Positions 1-9,061 of a DNA stretch of 64,000 nucleotides are shown here, in pieces (the stretch's first letter is position 1; each line of letters opens with the position of its first letter). The position numbers were made by a program, and so were the translations under genes. This DNA comes from CAZCCV01 sp964497515. Its GTDB lineage: Bacteria > Armatimonadota > UBA5829 > DTLH01. The stretch spans positions 1-64,000 of the forward strand of contig CAZCCV010000010.1 of NCBI GenBank assembly GCA_964497515.1. The letters are read 5' to 3'. The notes beneath the pieces were generated by a model. The model worked only from the letters and a program-made list of their open reading frames with translations. It was not told the origin of the DNA and did not search any database.

Positions 1-4
1 TAAA

Positions 5-50
5 GGGGACATTTTCCCTCTGCAAAAAAGGGGACATAGTCCCTCTGCTA
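5..50. repeat. Two tandem copies of a 25-bp unit at the window edge
   Basis: The motif ggggacatNNtccctctgc occurs twice with a 25-bp period (first G-run at 5, second at 30). Each copy is an imperfect dyad (GGGGA/TCCCT). The array may continue left of the window. Function unknown; it could be a REP-like element or the edge of a mobile element. Confidence 0.5.
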
Positions 51-140
51 TAACAACAATAAATTGCAAGCGCGTTACTACGCGATATGCGACTGCGCGC
101 GCGTGGATTCGTCACAGTAGTGTACGTTAAGATTACCAGG

Positions 141-169
141 TTGACAAGCTTGCTTGCCAGGGATACACT
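141..169 (+). promoter_or_regulatory. Sigma-70-type promoter for the gene at 249
   Basis: TTGACA at 141-146 and TACACT at 164-169 are separated by 17 bp. They lie about 80 bp upstream of the ATG at 249. The rest of 1-248 holds the 25-bp repeats and no gene I can support. Confidence 0.6.
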
Positions 170-248
170 GAAGAAGGTGTGAACATAATGTTCGTTTATA
201 GCCGGTCGTTGCATTTGGTCGGCGATTAACAAAATTGGAGGGCTCCAT

Positions 249-1667
249 ATGAGAAACCTGTTTCTACTATTGGTCTTTGTTTTCGCAGCCATGGCTATAT
301 CTGCTGGAGCGAATACAGAGATGGTTTTTGTTCCCGCAGGCAGTTTCCTGATGGGAAACAACGGAAGTGAAGGCTATTCGCATCCAAACGAACTGCCTCA
401 ACACTGGGCGCACCTTTCTGATTATTACATCGGAAAGTATCAGGTAACGCGCGGTGAATACAGGAAGTTTATGGAAGCAGGTGGATACTACAATCCAAAC
501 TATTGGTCTACAGAAGGATGGAACTGGAAAACCACCAACAATATCAGCCAGCCCGATTCGTGGGATGCATATCAGGATTGGGGAACAGGCGCATTCCTGC
601 AGACTGACAGCCACCCTGTAATCGGAACCTCATACTACGAAGCAGAAGCTTACTGCAATTGGGCGGGAGGCTATTTGCCTACAGAAGCCCAGTGGGAAAA
701 GGCAGCTCGCTGGACTGGAAATCATGCCAACGTCTATCCGTGGGGGGATATGTGGGACAACGACAAGTGCAACAACTACTGGGATAGCAATTTTGCGGCC
801 GGCGGCTTCATGATGATGCAGACCGCTCCCGTAGGCAGCTATCCGGCAGGAGTGAGCCCTTACGGTTGTCACGATATGGCAGGGAACATCTCGGAATGGT
901 GCAGAGACTGGTACGATGAGAACTATTATTCCGAGACACCTCCTGGTGGTTGGGTTGACCCACAGGGACCGGCTATCGGCACTGAGAAGGTGGTGCGAGG
1001 TGGAAGCTGGCTCTTCGACGCCGAGTACTGCCGTGCGGCCATAAGAGTCAATCTCGGGCCAACGGTTGGCGCTCCGTTTTTCGGATTCCGGATGGCAAAA
1101 GATGCCGAAGCAGAGGTTACACCCGTAGGTGAAATCAAGCTAGTGGCAGATGGCACACAGGTTCATTTTGCTGGCGCTATCGTGGTAGCGAACCAGCCAC
1201 TTGTAAGAGACGGCTTCTACGTAGAGACTGCCGACAGAAGCGCTGGCATCAGAGTGGTTACAACCCTTCCGGTGAGTGTAGGCGACGAAGTAAAGGTCGT
1301 GGGAACCGCCAGCACAGTGCAGGGTGAGAGAGTGGTTATAGCGAGCGGCGTCACTGTACTCTCTTCAGGAAATACGCTACCCGAACCCCTTGCTATGAAC
1401 GGCAAAGCAATGCTCGCTGACCCAGACTCCATTGGCAAGATAGTGAAGCTCACTGGTCAGATGAGAAATACGAATCTTTCGTCAGCGCCGTGGTTCTATC
1501 TGGACGATCCGTCTGACGTGGTTGTTCGGTGCCAATTGGCAGAAGGATTCACTGTTCCTATGTGGTCACTCGTGACCGTTACTGGTGTTGTCTCAACAGA
1601 GTTGGAAGACGGCGAAATGTCAGCTGTGCTGCTGATCGACAAAACGAGCGACATTCAACAGCCGTAA
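249..1667 (+). CDS. Secreted sulfatase-modifying-factor (FGE-sulfatase) domain protein with a C-terminal OB-like domain
   Basis: A signal peptide (MRNLFLLLVFVFAAMAISAG) is followed by an FGE-sulfatase fold, residues about 24-285, with the family landmarks PAGSFLMG, GGYLPTEAQWEKAAR, DMAGNISEWCRDW, VRGGSW and FGFRMA. True formylglycine-generating enzymes have two catalytic cysteines near the C-terminus. Here only the first is seen (EYCRAAIR) and the second position is Ala, so oxidase activity is doubtful and a binding or structural role is more likely. Residues about 290-472 form a two-part OB-like module (GFYVETADRSAGIRV, VGDEVKVVGTAS) that recurs in the secreted protein at 37252-39453. The RBS is the ggag at 238-241. 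The gene stands alone, with a promoter at 141-169 and a terminator at 1712-1740. Confidence 0.85.
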   Translation: MRNLFLLLVFVFAAMAISAGANTEMVFVPAGSFLMGNNGSEGYSHPNELPQHWAHLSDYYIGKYQVTRGEYRKFMEAGGYYNPNYWSTEGWNWKTTNNISQPDSWDAYQDWGTGAFLQTDSHPVIGTSYYEAEAYCNWAGGYLPTEAQWEKAARWTGNHANVYPWGDMWDNDKCNNYWDSNFAAGGFMMMQTAPVGSYPAGVSPYGCHDMAGNISEWCRDWYDENYYSETPPGGWVDPQGPAIGTEKVVRGGSWLFDAEYCRAAIRVNLGPTVGAPFFGFRMAKDAEAEVTPVGEIKLVADGTQVHFAGAIVVANQPLVRDGFYVETADRSAGIRVVTTLPVSVGDEVKVVGTASTVQGERVVIASGVTVLSSGNTLPEPLAMNGKAMLADPDSIGKIVKLTGQMRNTNLSSAPWFYLDDPSDVVVRCQLAEGFTVPMWSLVTVTGVVSTELEDGEMSAVLLIDKTSDIQQP

Positions 1668-1711
1668 GCTGTGCTATTAGCTGTCACGAATTGATTTAGC
1701 AGCGATGCAAA

Positions 1712-1740
1712 AAGGCCCGCATCATTTTGACGCGGGCCTT
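1712..1740. terminator. Bidirectional intrinsic terminator between convergent genes
   Basis: A 9-bp stem, AAGGCCCGC/GCGGGCCTT, has an 11-nt loop and is followed by agtttt on the + strand. On the - strand it is followed by a run of T. It separates the FGE-domain gene from the convergent rubrerythrin gene. Confidence 0.85.
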
Positions 1741-1760
1741 AGTTTTGTCGTAGTGAAAGT

Positions 1761-2363
1761 CTACTTTCTCTCTATTGTATAGTCACCGTCTTTTTCGCCG
1801 AGAGCAAACAGCACACCGCACATCTTACAGCGGGATTCGGCGAGAGCTTCGGAAGCTGGACCAAACACCACCTCCCATCCACACACCGGACAGAAGAATG
1901 CAATCGGATGCGTTCCGTTTTCGATCCCCTTTATGAGGGAGCGAAGTCCATTTACGTGACCTCTCTCCGCGCGGGAGAGTTCGGTGAAGAGAGCTTTCAG
2001 AGACTCATCCTCTGTTGCTGCTGCGAAGTCTGCATACAGCTTTGTCGCTTCAGCTTCGAAGTCGAAATCGGCTCTTAGCATCGCAAGGTTGGTCTTCTGA
2101 CCCTTCACTTGGTTGCCTTCCCAAACCATGCCCGGAAGAGAAGGCGGCGGCAACTTCTCGGCCTCAGCAGGATCACCCCCGAGCCGAGTTATCGTGGCAA
2201 TTAGATCCTCTTCGTGCCCATCTTCGTTTCTCATAAGCCCCTGAAGGAGCGCCAGTATTTCCGGATCGGAGGTGCGATCCTGATGATCCTGGTAGCGTTC
2301 AACCGCAGCGATCTCCAAGCTCAGCGACGCGTAAAGGTTCTGCATATCAGTAGATGTCGACAT
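1761..2363 (-). CDS. Rubrerythrin-like ferritin-family protein with C-terminal zinc/rubredoxin-like knuckles
   Basis: A 200-residue cytosolic protein. The N-terminal four-helix part (about 1-150) carries the spaced carboxylate/histidine pattern of rubrerythrins: SLEIAAVERY, MRNEDGHEEDL, DFDFEAEATKLY, and ELSRAERGHVNGL. The C-terminus has CPVC and CKMC pairs 22 residues apart, resembling a rubredoxin-type iron or a zinc site, although the spacing is longer than in classical rubrerythrin. The family reduces peroxide or stores iron in organisms facing oxygen stress. It is monocistronic, converging on the terminator at 1712-1740. It could equally be annotated as a ferritin-like DUF2202/DUF2383-type protein. 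Confidence 0.8.
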   Translation of the reverse strand: MSTSTDMQNLYASLSLEIAAVERYQDHQDRTSDPEILALLQGLMRNEDGHEEDLIATITRLGGDPAEAEKLPPPSLPGMVWEGNQVKGQKTNLAMLRADFDFEAEATKLYADFAAATEDESLKALFTELSRAERGHVNGLRSLIKGIENGTHPIAFFCPVCGWEVVFGPASEALAESRCKMCGVLFALGEKDGDYTIERK

Positions 2364-2371
2364 ATACTACC

Positions 2372-4072
2372 TCACAAATCCGCAGGCTGCTCACCTTTTT
2401 CCAGCAGCAGAGTTACAGTCGGGCGATCACACACTTCTGGCGGACCAAAGTACTGAATCGGACCCGGAAAGATGTAAGCATCATTCAGCGCCCAGTCCCC
2501 GCGTTTCTCAGCGAAGGACTTGAACGGCTCGCGATCGAGTGCAACGAGTGCCTTCTTGATTACAGGCACTGTTTTTCCCTTGCGGGCTTCCATATTCAGC
2601 ATCATAGTGACAGGAACACCGCCAGCAACCCATTCGTCCGGGCTCTTAGTCAGGTTCTGCACATTCACAGTGTAACCTGTAAGGCCTGCACGCAGAAGCT
2701 GCACCGACGCATAGCCCAATGAGTAGCAGTAATCAGCGTCAAAGTTGGTCGGAACTCCGCATCTGCCTTCATAGCCGAAGAAATGCCCCAGCGGGCTGAA
2801 TTTCACCTTGCATTTGCCCTGAGATTTGAGAAGCCTGATCTTGTCTGCAACCAAATCGATGAGCAGTCTTTCGGTCTCCACCTGAGAAAGCGGCACGTTT
2901 CCGTGGCTATCGCGCTTGAGCAGCGCGCGCTGGATGTCCTCCGGCAGCGAGTTGTACACTCTCGAGCTATGGTCGGAGAGCTGCCCGCTGAGATACTGCA
3001 CTCTATCGGCGTGGTCGAGCATCTCTTTGATGTACTTCTCTTCTCTGCCGAGGATGGCACTCAGCTCATCTATCATCGCCTTTATATCGGAGATATATTC
3101 GGGCAGGCCCTCAGGCACGACAACGATTCCGTAGTTCTTTCCGGCCTCGCTTCGCTTGATGACCACATCGACGATGTAATCGACAATCTCTTCGATGGTC
3201 GTATTGTTCGCCTGCGTCTCTTCTGAGATGAGCGTTATGTTCGGTCGAGTCTCAAGTGCACATTCGAGTGTAACGTGGCTCGCCGATCTGCCCATCAACC
3301 TGATGAAGTGCCAATACTTTACGGCGGAGGTAGCGTCTCGGCAAATATTGCCAATCAGCTCCGAGTAAGTCTTGCAAGCGGTGTCGAATCCGAACGACGC
3401 TTCGATATGCTCGTTTTTCATATCGCCGTCGATGGTTTTCGGAATGCCGATTACGCAGGTTTTCGATCCCTTCGATCTGAGATACTCGGCGAGAACAGCG
3501 GCATTCGTGTTCGAGTCGTCGCCGCCGATAATAACCAGGCCATCAAGATCCATATTGTTGAAGTTATCGAGGCAGGCTGCAAGATCATCGGCATTTTCAA
3601 TCTTGTCGCGCCCGCTTACAATCATATCGAATCCACCAGTGTTGCGGTACTGGTCGATAATCTCTGATGTCAGTTCTTTGTATTTGCCTTTGATGATCCC
3701 CTTCGGGCCTTTGAGAAACCCGAACAGTCTACTGCCTGAGTTGGCGGCCTTCAGTGCATCGAAGATTCCTGCGATGACATTGTGTCCACCTGGCGCCTGT
3801 CCTCCTGAGAGCACAACACCGACCTTCAGCGGATTAGTTGGCAGTTTTCCACCATTCTCGCAAAGCTTCGCTATGGGCTGGCCATAGGTGTGCGGAAAGA
3901 GTTTCTTTATTTCCTGCCTATCGCACTCCGGCTCGGTCGGCTCACCGAGCTCGACACTTATGGCACCGTGCACAAGTGCTTTCGGCAGTTTAGGCTGGTA
4001 GCTCAACCGCTGTTTTTCGAGCGGTGAAATACCTTCTTTTTTGGTAGTAATTGTGTCAAGACCCATCTTCAA
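2372..4072 (-). CDS. pfp: Pyrophosphate--fructose 6-phosphate 1-phosphotransferase (long type)
   Basis: A 566-residue protein catalysing the reversible PPi-dependent phosphorylation of fructose 6-phosphate in the cytosol. Visible landmarks are GVVLSGGQAPGGHN near the N-terminus, IIGGDDSNTNAA (the GGDD with Asp that selects PPi over ATP), GIPKTIDGDMKN with the catalytic TIDGD, and MGRSASHVTLE for the sugar-phosphate site. The length of about 560 fits the long clade of PPi-PFKs (plant beta-subunit, spirochaete and Chlamydia type). It stands alone behind the promoter at 4159-4187. With pckA at 9147 it suggests central carbon flux that can run reversibly with PPi. Confidence 0.95.
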   Translation of the reverse strand: MKMGLDTITTKKEGISPLEKQRLSYQPKLPKALVHGAISVELGEPTEPECDRQEIKKLFPHTYGQPIAKLCENGGKLPTNPLKVGVVLSGGQAPGGHNVIAGIFDALKAANSGSRLFGFLKGPKGIIKGKYKELTSEIIDQYRNTGGFDMIVSGRDKIENADDLAACLDNFNNMDLDGLVIIGGDDSNTNAAVLAEYLRSKGSKTCVIGIPKTIDGDMKNEHIEASFGFDTACKTYSELIGNICRDATSAVKYWHFIRLMGRSASHVTLECALETRPNITLISEETQANNTTIEEIVDYIVDVVIKRSEAGKNYGIVVVPEGLPEYISDIKAMIDELSAILGREEKYIKEMLDHADRVQYLSGQLSDHSSRVYNSLPEDIQRALLKRDSHGNVPLSQVETERLLIDLVADKIRLLKSQGKCKVKFSPLGHFFGYEGRCGVPTNFDADYCYSLGYASVQLLRAGLTGYTVNVQNLTKSPDEWVAGGVPVTMMLNMEARKGKTVPVIKKALVALDREPFKSFAEKRGDWALNDAYIFPGPIQYFGPPEVCDRPTVTLLLEKGEQPADL

Positions 4073-4110
4073 TTCCTCTGGACAATATCTGGCTAATAAT
4101 TACGCAAATC

Positions 4111-4130
4111 GCCCTCCCACGTGGGAGGGC
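4111..4130. promoter_or_regulatory. Perfect 20-bp palindrome in the pfp leader
   Basis: gccctcccac followed by its exact complement gtgggagggc, with no loop. It lies about 20 bp downstream of the predicted pfp start site and 39 bp before the pfp ATG. No T-run follows on the - strand, so it looks more like a protein-binding dyad than a terminator. Confidence 0.5.
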
Positions 4131-4158
4131 TTGCTGTGGTCATCGTTGATACCAACCT

Positions 4159-4187
4159 ATTATAGTCGTTCTTGAGAAATTTGACAA
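4159..4187 (-). promoter_or_regulatory. Sigma-70-type promoter of pfp
   Basis: Read on the - strand, TTGTCA (4187-4182) and TATAAT (4164-4159) are 17 bp apart, about 90 bp upstream of the pfp ATG. Confidence 0.7.
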
Positions 4188-4226
4188 AGGGCGTCTATAT
4201 GAAGGTATTGAAATGAGTGGTGTAGT

Positions 4227-5990
4227 CTAGCTCCCAACCTTTTCTGACCTTTTCGATTCTGCATCGCAAATCATAGCCCTAAGCTGCGCCGTGTCGCTGG
4301 TAGAATTGCACTTTTCACCCTTACAGACTACTGCAAGCGGACCCGCCACGGTTTCTACGCCGAATTGTCGCAGATCGTCTTCAGATGCTTCGGTTATTAT
4401 CTCGACTAACGACGATGGTTCTTTTGATTTGAAAGCAATACTCAGCAGTTCCTCTGTCGCTATGTCGTTCCGTTTGCCGAATATACCTATTCTAACAGGC
4501 TCTTCTATGAACTCCGTTACCGCCATTGCGTACGGTGCAGCGAGAATGCTGAATGTTTCGTATATGCCGGCAAGGAATCTAAGTGTTTTGTCTGCATAAC
4601 TGCGGTATGTGGATTCGTGCAGATAGTACGACAGCCTGCTGAAGAACCTTGCAGCATACGAGTTTTCTTCCAACAGTTTCTCACGATTTGGAAGCCGCTG
4701 AAGCTGCTGCCGTTCTTCCGATATATCGAAGAATCCGCCGCCCGCATCCGCGAAAGTGCCGATAGTGCAATCGGCGGTTTTGCGGGCAATCTCCAAGTAT
4801 CGGCGATCTCCTGTGCACTCATAGGCACGAAGGAGCGCAAGTCCTGCCCACACCTGATCTGTAAGCATTCCAAACCCTTGTGGCTTACCATCGTAATAGT
4901 GGCAGAAACAGTTGTCACCCCGGCACGAGCTTATCAGGAACTCCAGAGCCTTGAGCGCTAAAGCGAGAGCCTCCGCATTTCCGGTCGCCTGGAAATACCT
5001 GAGATAAGCATCGATTGCCATACCATTCCAGTTGACAAAGAGGGTTCTATCCACCGAAGGACTCGTGACACCAGCGCGCTCTGGGGCATTCATTTTGTAG
5101 TATTCTTCGTCTGCATCCTGACTGCCGAAGAACGCTCCGGTCTCCCTGTCGAGAAGCACCGCTTCGAGATACTGTTTTATCGAACGGGCTGTCTCCATAT
5201 AGCGGTTGTTTTCAGTATGATTGTACGCTTGGACATATACGGAAAGCAGCCCAGAGTTATCATCGAGCATCTTCTCGTAGTGTGGAATGCTCCAGTCTCT
5301 GGTTGTTGAATACCGAAAGAATCCACCTTCTACCGTGTCGAATACGCCGCCACTTTGCATACCGTCCAGTGTTTTAGTGACCATTTCACCGCTATCGTGT
5401 GATCCGGTGCGCCGGTGATGAGATAGAAGCAACTCCAATGCTGCAACGTGTGGAAACTTCGGTTGTGCCCCAAACCCACCGTACACATTGTCGAAGGTGT
5501 TTTCGAGGGCGCCGATGATACCTTGAGCAATCCCCGCCGATAGAAGAGCAGTGGATACTGGCTCTGAAGACAATTGCTCGAGCCGCTCTCTTCGCATGTC
5601 GCCGACGCGCTCAATTATCTCATCGTGATCTTTTTCGTATGCCTCTGCCACGCGTGTAAGCAGGCCAACCATCTGCCTCGCGGGAACGTAAGTGGCGCCA
5701 GTCAAAACATCCCCATCGGGGGTGAGAAATGCAACCGTCGGCCAACCACCCATATTGTATCTGGTGTTTAGTTCGGGATGGCGGTCGTTATCGGCGCGAA
5801 CCGGGATGAATCGCGTATTGATAATTCTTGCCACCTGTTCGTCGCCAAAAGTGGTGTGATCCATCACGTGACACCAGTGGCACCACGTTGCAGTGATAGC
5901 CAACAGTATTGGGCGACGTTCGCTCCGTGCCAGCTCGAGCGTTTCGAGCGTCCATTCGCGCCAGTTGATTTCGACATTTCCACTATTCAT
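4227..5990 (-). CDS. DUF255 (YyaL/SPATA20-type) thioredoxin-domain protein
   Basis: The N-terminal thioredoxin-like domain (about 1-150) has the family signature ITATWCHWCHVMDHTTF, and then GGWPTVAFLTPDG. The rest resembles an (alpha/alpha)6 barrel of the glycosidase/epimerase type (GGFGAQPKFPH, GGFFRYSTTRDWSIPHYEKML, MAIDAYLRYFQATG, YEENSYAARF-like helices). The 587 residues are about 100 fewer than most family members, with shorter linker segments. The molecular function of the family is unknown. The ATG overlaps the stop region of the siroheme decarboxylase gene by 8 nt, so the two are translationally coupled. Confidence 0.88.
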   Translation of the reverse strand: MNSGNVEINWREWTLETLELARSERRPILLAITATWCHWCHVMDHTTFGDEQVARIINTRFIPVRADNDRHPELNTRYNMGGWPTVAFLTPDGDVLTGATYVPARQMVGLLTRVAEAYEKDHDEIIERVGDMRRERLEQLSSEPVSTALLSAGIAQGIIGALENTFDNVYGGFGAQPKFPHVAALELLLSHHRRTGSHDSGEMVTKTLDGMQSGGVFDTVEGGFFRYSTTRDWSIPHYEKMLDDNSGLLSVYVQAYNHTENNRYMETARSIKQYLEAVLLDRETGAFFGSQDADEEYYKMNAPERAGVTSPSVDRTLFVNWNGMAIDAYLRYFQATGNAEALALALKALEFLISSCRGDNCFCHYYDGKPQGFGMLTDQVWAGLALLRAYECTGDRRYLEIARKTADCTIGTFADAGGGFFDISEERQQLQRLPNREKLLEENSYAARFFSRLSYYLHESTYRSYADKTLRFLAGIYETFSILAAPYAMAVTEFIEEPVRIGIFGKRNDIATEELLSIAFKSKEPSSLVEIITEASEDDLRQFGVETVAGPLAVVCKGEKCNSTSDTAQLRAMICDAESKRSEKVGS

Positions 5991-6963
5991 AGTATTGCAC
6001 CCTCGATTTCTTGAACTCCCGAGTACTGAACAGCAGCTTATAGTCGGCGATATCTGCCGTCCGCGATATTTCGTCTACAGCTTTCTTACAGTCTGCGGGT
6101 GTGCGACCGTGTATCATTGAAAACAGCGAATACGACCAGTCCGGATACGTTGGCCGCTGATAACAATGGCTTACGGCACGGTGTCCAGCCATAATCGCCC
6201 CGACCTCATCTGTGCGATCTTCCGGCACAGCCCAGACAGTCATTGCATTTGCAGCAAATCCTGCTTCGCGATGTCTTAACACTGCAGCATAGCGGCGCAT
6301 TACTCCAGTTTCGAGAAACGCCAAGGCTTTGCTGATGAGTTCATCTTCCTCCACGCCCAAAGACTCAGCCAAAACAGCGAACGGCCTATGTGTAAGCGGC
6401 AAATCGCGCTGCAAAGCCCTAACGGCCAGGATATCTCGGTCATCCAGCCTCCGCACGTTTTCGCGGCCTGCGGTATGAACTCGACCGACATCACTGATGA
6501 GGTTCGCACCTGTTCCCTTCATATCAAAAGCGACACCAATCTTAAACATTTTTGTAGTTGGAAATAGCCGAACCTTCTGTGGGTTCGCAATAGCAGTTAG
6601 TTGCTCAACCTCTTCTTGAGCAGAATCTTCAGGTGGAACGGTAATCGTAAACCAAAGGTTGTAGAAATGGTTTCGTTCGTAGTTGTGGCTTACTCCCGGA
6701 TGTTCGCTCACAATGGCTGCAACCTCGTCTATCCTGTCTGTCGGAACAGAAAACGCAACAAGCAGGCTTTTGTATCCCAGAGCAGCGGAATCGAACACGG
6801 CACTGATCTGTCGAATAATCTGTTGATCTTTAAGCTGTCGAACCCGGCCGATGGCCTCCTCCTCGGAGACCACAAGCCGCGCCCCAATTGCTGCGAAAGG
6901 ATCACGCACAATCGGAAAATCCGTCTGAAGAACGTTCAGTATGCTTCTGTCTGTATCGTCCAC
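5983..6963 (-). CDS. Fused siroheme decarboxylase (AhbA-AhbB / NirDL-type, Lrp/AsnC-like)
   Basis: A 326-residue protein made of two homologous halves, each an AsnC-type winged helix plus a ligand domain. The first half (about 1-155) has DRSILNVLQTDFPIVRDPF and HNYERNHFYNLWFTIT. The second half (about 170-326) has DRDILAVRALQRDLPLTHRPF and CYQRPTYPDWSYSLFSMIHG. The YNLW and Y..FSMIHG segments are hallmarks of siroheme decarboxylases, which make 12,18-didecarboxysiroheme in the alternative heme route or in heme d1 synthesis. AhbA and AhbB are usually separate; here they are one chain. It is first in a two-gene unit with the DUF255 gene. The rest of the pathway is not in the window. Confidence 0.85.
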   Translation of the reverse strand: MDDTDRSILNVLQTDFPIVRDPFAAIGARLVVSEEEAIGRVRQLKDQQIIRQISAVFDSAALGYKSLLVAFSVPTDRIDEVAAIVSEHPGVSHNYERNHFYNLWFTITVPPEDSAQEEVEQLTAIANPQKVRLFPTTKMFKIGVAFDMKGTGANLISDVGRVHTAGRENVRRLDDRDILAVRALQRDLPLTHRPFAVLAESLGVEEDELISKALAFLETGVMRRYAAVLRHREAGFAANAMTVWAVPEDRTDEVGAIMAGHRAVSHCYQRPTYPDWSYSLFSMIHGRTPADCKKAVDEISRTADIADYKLLFSTREFKKSRVQYYE

Positions 6964-7090
6964 GGGGATAGTTTACCAAGTAAAGGTGCATTCGGAAACC
7001 ACTTTAACTGAAGCATAGACAATCTAACCGAGCTTAGGTTAGTGTTTGTGGTAATATATCTTCTATTGAACGACCAGTGGAGGTCTTGGT

Positions 7091-8998
7091 ATGTCGCACG
7101 ATAACACGCGGCAAGCAACAATCGGAGCTGCAGGGCACGTAGATCACGGAAAGACCACTCTGATCAAAGCTCTCACCGACACCGATACCGACAGGCTCAA
7201 AGAAGAAAAAGAGCGTGGAATGACTATAGACCTCGGGTTTGCGCCGCTTGACTTGCCGGGCGGGCAAAGAGTAGGAATAGTCGATGTACCAGGGCACGAA
7301 CGCTTCCTGAAGAATATGCTCGCAGGTGTTACAGGTGTCGATATAGCACTGCTGGTCATAGCTGCCGACGAAGGCGTAATGCCGCAGACAAGGGAGCATC
7401 TGGACATACTGCAGCTATTGGAGACCAGGCGAGGAGTTGTGGCACTGACCAAATGCGATATGGTAGACCCCGATTGGCTCGATCTGGTTGAAGAGGAAAT
7501 CCGCGCAGAACTGAGCGACACCTTTTTGAAGAACACAAAGATAATGAGAGTCTCTGCCATAACAGGACTCGGCATATCAGACCTCGGCGCTGAGCTCTCG
7601 CAACTTGCAGCAGAAGTTGAAGAAAAACCAGACACCGGCCCGTTTCGACTCCCGGTGGACAGAGTCTTCACTATTCAGGGGTTTGGGACAGTTGTAACAG
7701 GAACACTGGTCTCAGGTACAATTCACGTCGGTGACGCCGTTGAAATCCTTCCGAATAAACTCTCTGCCCGCGTTCGCAACATCGAAGTCCATGATAGAAA
7801 ATCACAAAACGCTCAAGCGGGAACGCGTGTAGCAATAAATCTCGCCGGGGCTCTTACAAGCGACATCAAACGGGGAGACGTCCTTGTGCCACCCGAGTAC
7901 CTCCGACCGTCCAGAAGAGTGGATGCCTATATCCGGCTACTCTCCTCGACACCGCAGCCGATCAAGAGCCGCACACGCATAAGACTGCATATCGGCGCTG
8001 CTGAACACCTCGGCAGATTGACTGTTATCGGTAATTCAAAAATTGCTCCCGGTGGCGAGGGCTACATTCAGTTTATATCTGAATCGGATGTGGTAGCAGC
8101 GCGCAAAGACCGGTTTGTTATAAGGTCGTATTCGCCAATGCACACTATTGGCGGAGGAACAATCCTGGGATCCAATGCCCCTAAGCGCAAATCTGCAGAT
8201 CCGGAAGCACTGCGCCAGCTAGAAAGCTTAAAAAGAGGCGATCCAAAGCACATCCTAGAGGATGCACTGCTACTCGCTCCGGGACCAGTCGGTATAAAGG
8301 ACATTGCGACAAAAGCCGGACTCTCCGAAGCTGAATCCTCAGAACTGGTCGAACAACTGGCATCGGAGGAGATCGTTAGAACACTCGAAGGCGGAAGAAT
8401 AATCCATAGCGCAGTTCTGGCATCACTCACGTCGCGGATTGTCGCTGAGCTTACCAGCTACCATCAAACCAACTCTTTGAAAACCGGAATGCCGAGGGAA
8501 GACCTGAAAGCCGCATCCGCCAAAGCAATAGACAGTAAAGCCTTTGCCGCTTTGATATCTGAGATGATGCGGCAGAACTTGGCGACAGCTACTGAGAACC
8601 TGGTAAAACTACCAGATTTTTCAGTGACTCCAAACGAGAGTCAGGCGCGTGCTATCTCTTTGCTAACATCGCTCTACGAAACTGCAGGCTACAATCCGCC
8701 TGCCGCACAGGATGCACTGCTGCAGGTTGGAGAAAACGGCAAAGATGCAATGCAATACCTCATCGATAAGAAGGTTATCGTGAAAATAGATGAGGGTATC
8801 TACTTAAGTGCAGCCACCATAGAACAGGCTGAGAAGATGCTGCGAGAGAAGCTTGCAGATGGTGGGCGGATTACCGTGAGTGAATTCCGTGATCTGACGG
8901 GCTCCAGCAGGCGTTTTGCTTTGCCGCTTCTTCAGTACTTTGACGACAAACGTATCACCAGGCGTGAAGGGGACGAACGGGTGCTGGTCGCTAAATGA
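7091..8998 (+). CDS. selB: Selenocysteine-specific elongation factor SelB
   Basis: A 635-residue GTPase that delivers Sec-tRNA to UGA codons with SECIS elements. The G1 motif GHVDHGKTT is at residues 15-23. DVPGHERF and TKCD give G3 and G4, followed by translation-factor beta-barrels (FTIQGFGTVVTGTL) and four C-terminal winged-helix repeats that bind the SECIS hairpin. The last of these, ITVSEFRDLTGSSRRFALPLLQYFD, is typical of SelB. A GGAGG at 7080-7084 sets the ATG. It diverges from the siroheme decarboxylase gene. SelA, SelD, tRNA-Sec and any selenoprotein gene were not found in the window. Confidence 0.95.
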   Translation: MSHDNTRQATIGAAGHVDHGKTTLIKALTDTDTDRLKEEKERGMTIDLGFAPLDLPGGQRVGIVDVPGHERFLKNMLAGVTGVDIALLVIAADEGVMPQTREHLDILQLLETRRGVVALTKCDMVDPDWLDLVEEEIRAELSDTFLKNTKIMRVSAITGLGISDLGAELSQLAAEVEEKPDTGPFRLPVDRVFTIQGFGTVVTGTLVSGTIHVGDAVEILPNKLSARVRNIEVHDRKSQNAQAGTRVAINLAGALTSDIKRGDVLVPPEYLRPSRRVDAYIRLLSSTPQPIKSRTRIRLHIGAAEHLGRLTVIGNSKIAPGGEGYIQFISESDVVAARKDRFVIRSYSPMHTIGGGTILGSNAPKRKSADPEALRQLESLKRGDPKHILEDALLLAPGPVGIKDIATKAGLSEAESSELVEQLASEEIVRTLEGGRIIHSAVLASLTSRIVAELTSYHQTNSLKTGMPREDLKAASAKAIDSKAFAALISEMMRQNLATATENLVKLPDFSVTPNESQARAISLLTSLYETAGYNPPAAQDALLQVGENGKDAMQYLIDKKVIVKIDEGIYLSAATIEQAEKMLREKLADGGRITVSEFRDLTGSSRRFALPLLQYFDDKRITRREGDERVLVAK

Positions 8999-9061
8999 TC
9001 TCCGATCAGACTGCTGTAACCTTTTAACAGCTCCAGCGCTGATACTTAACACGCCGTTTCG

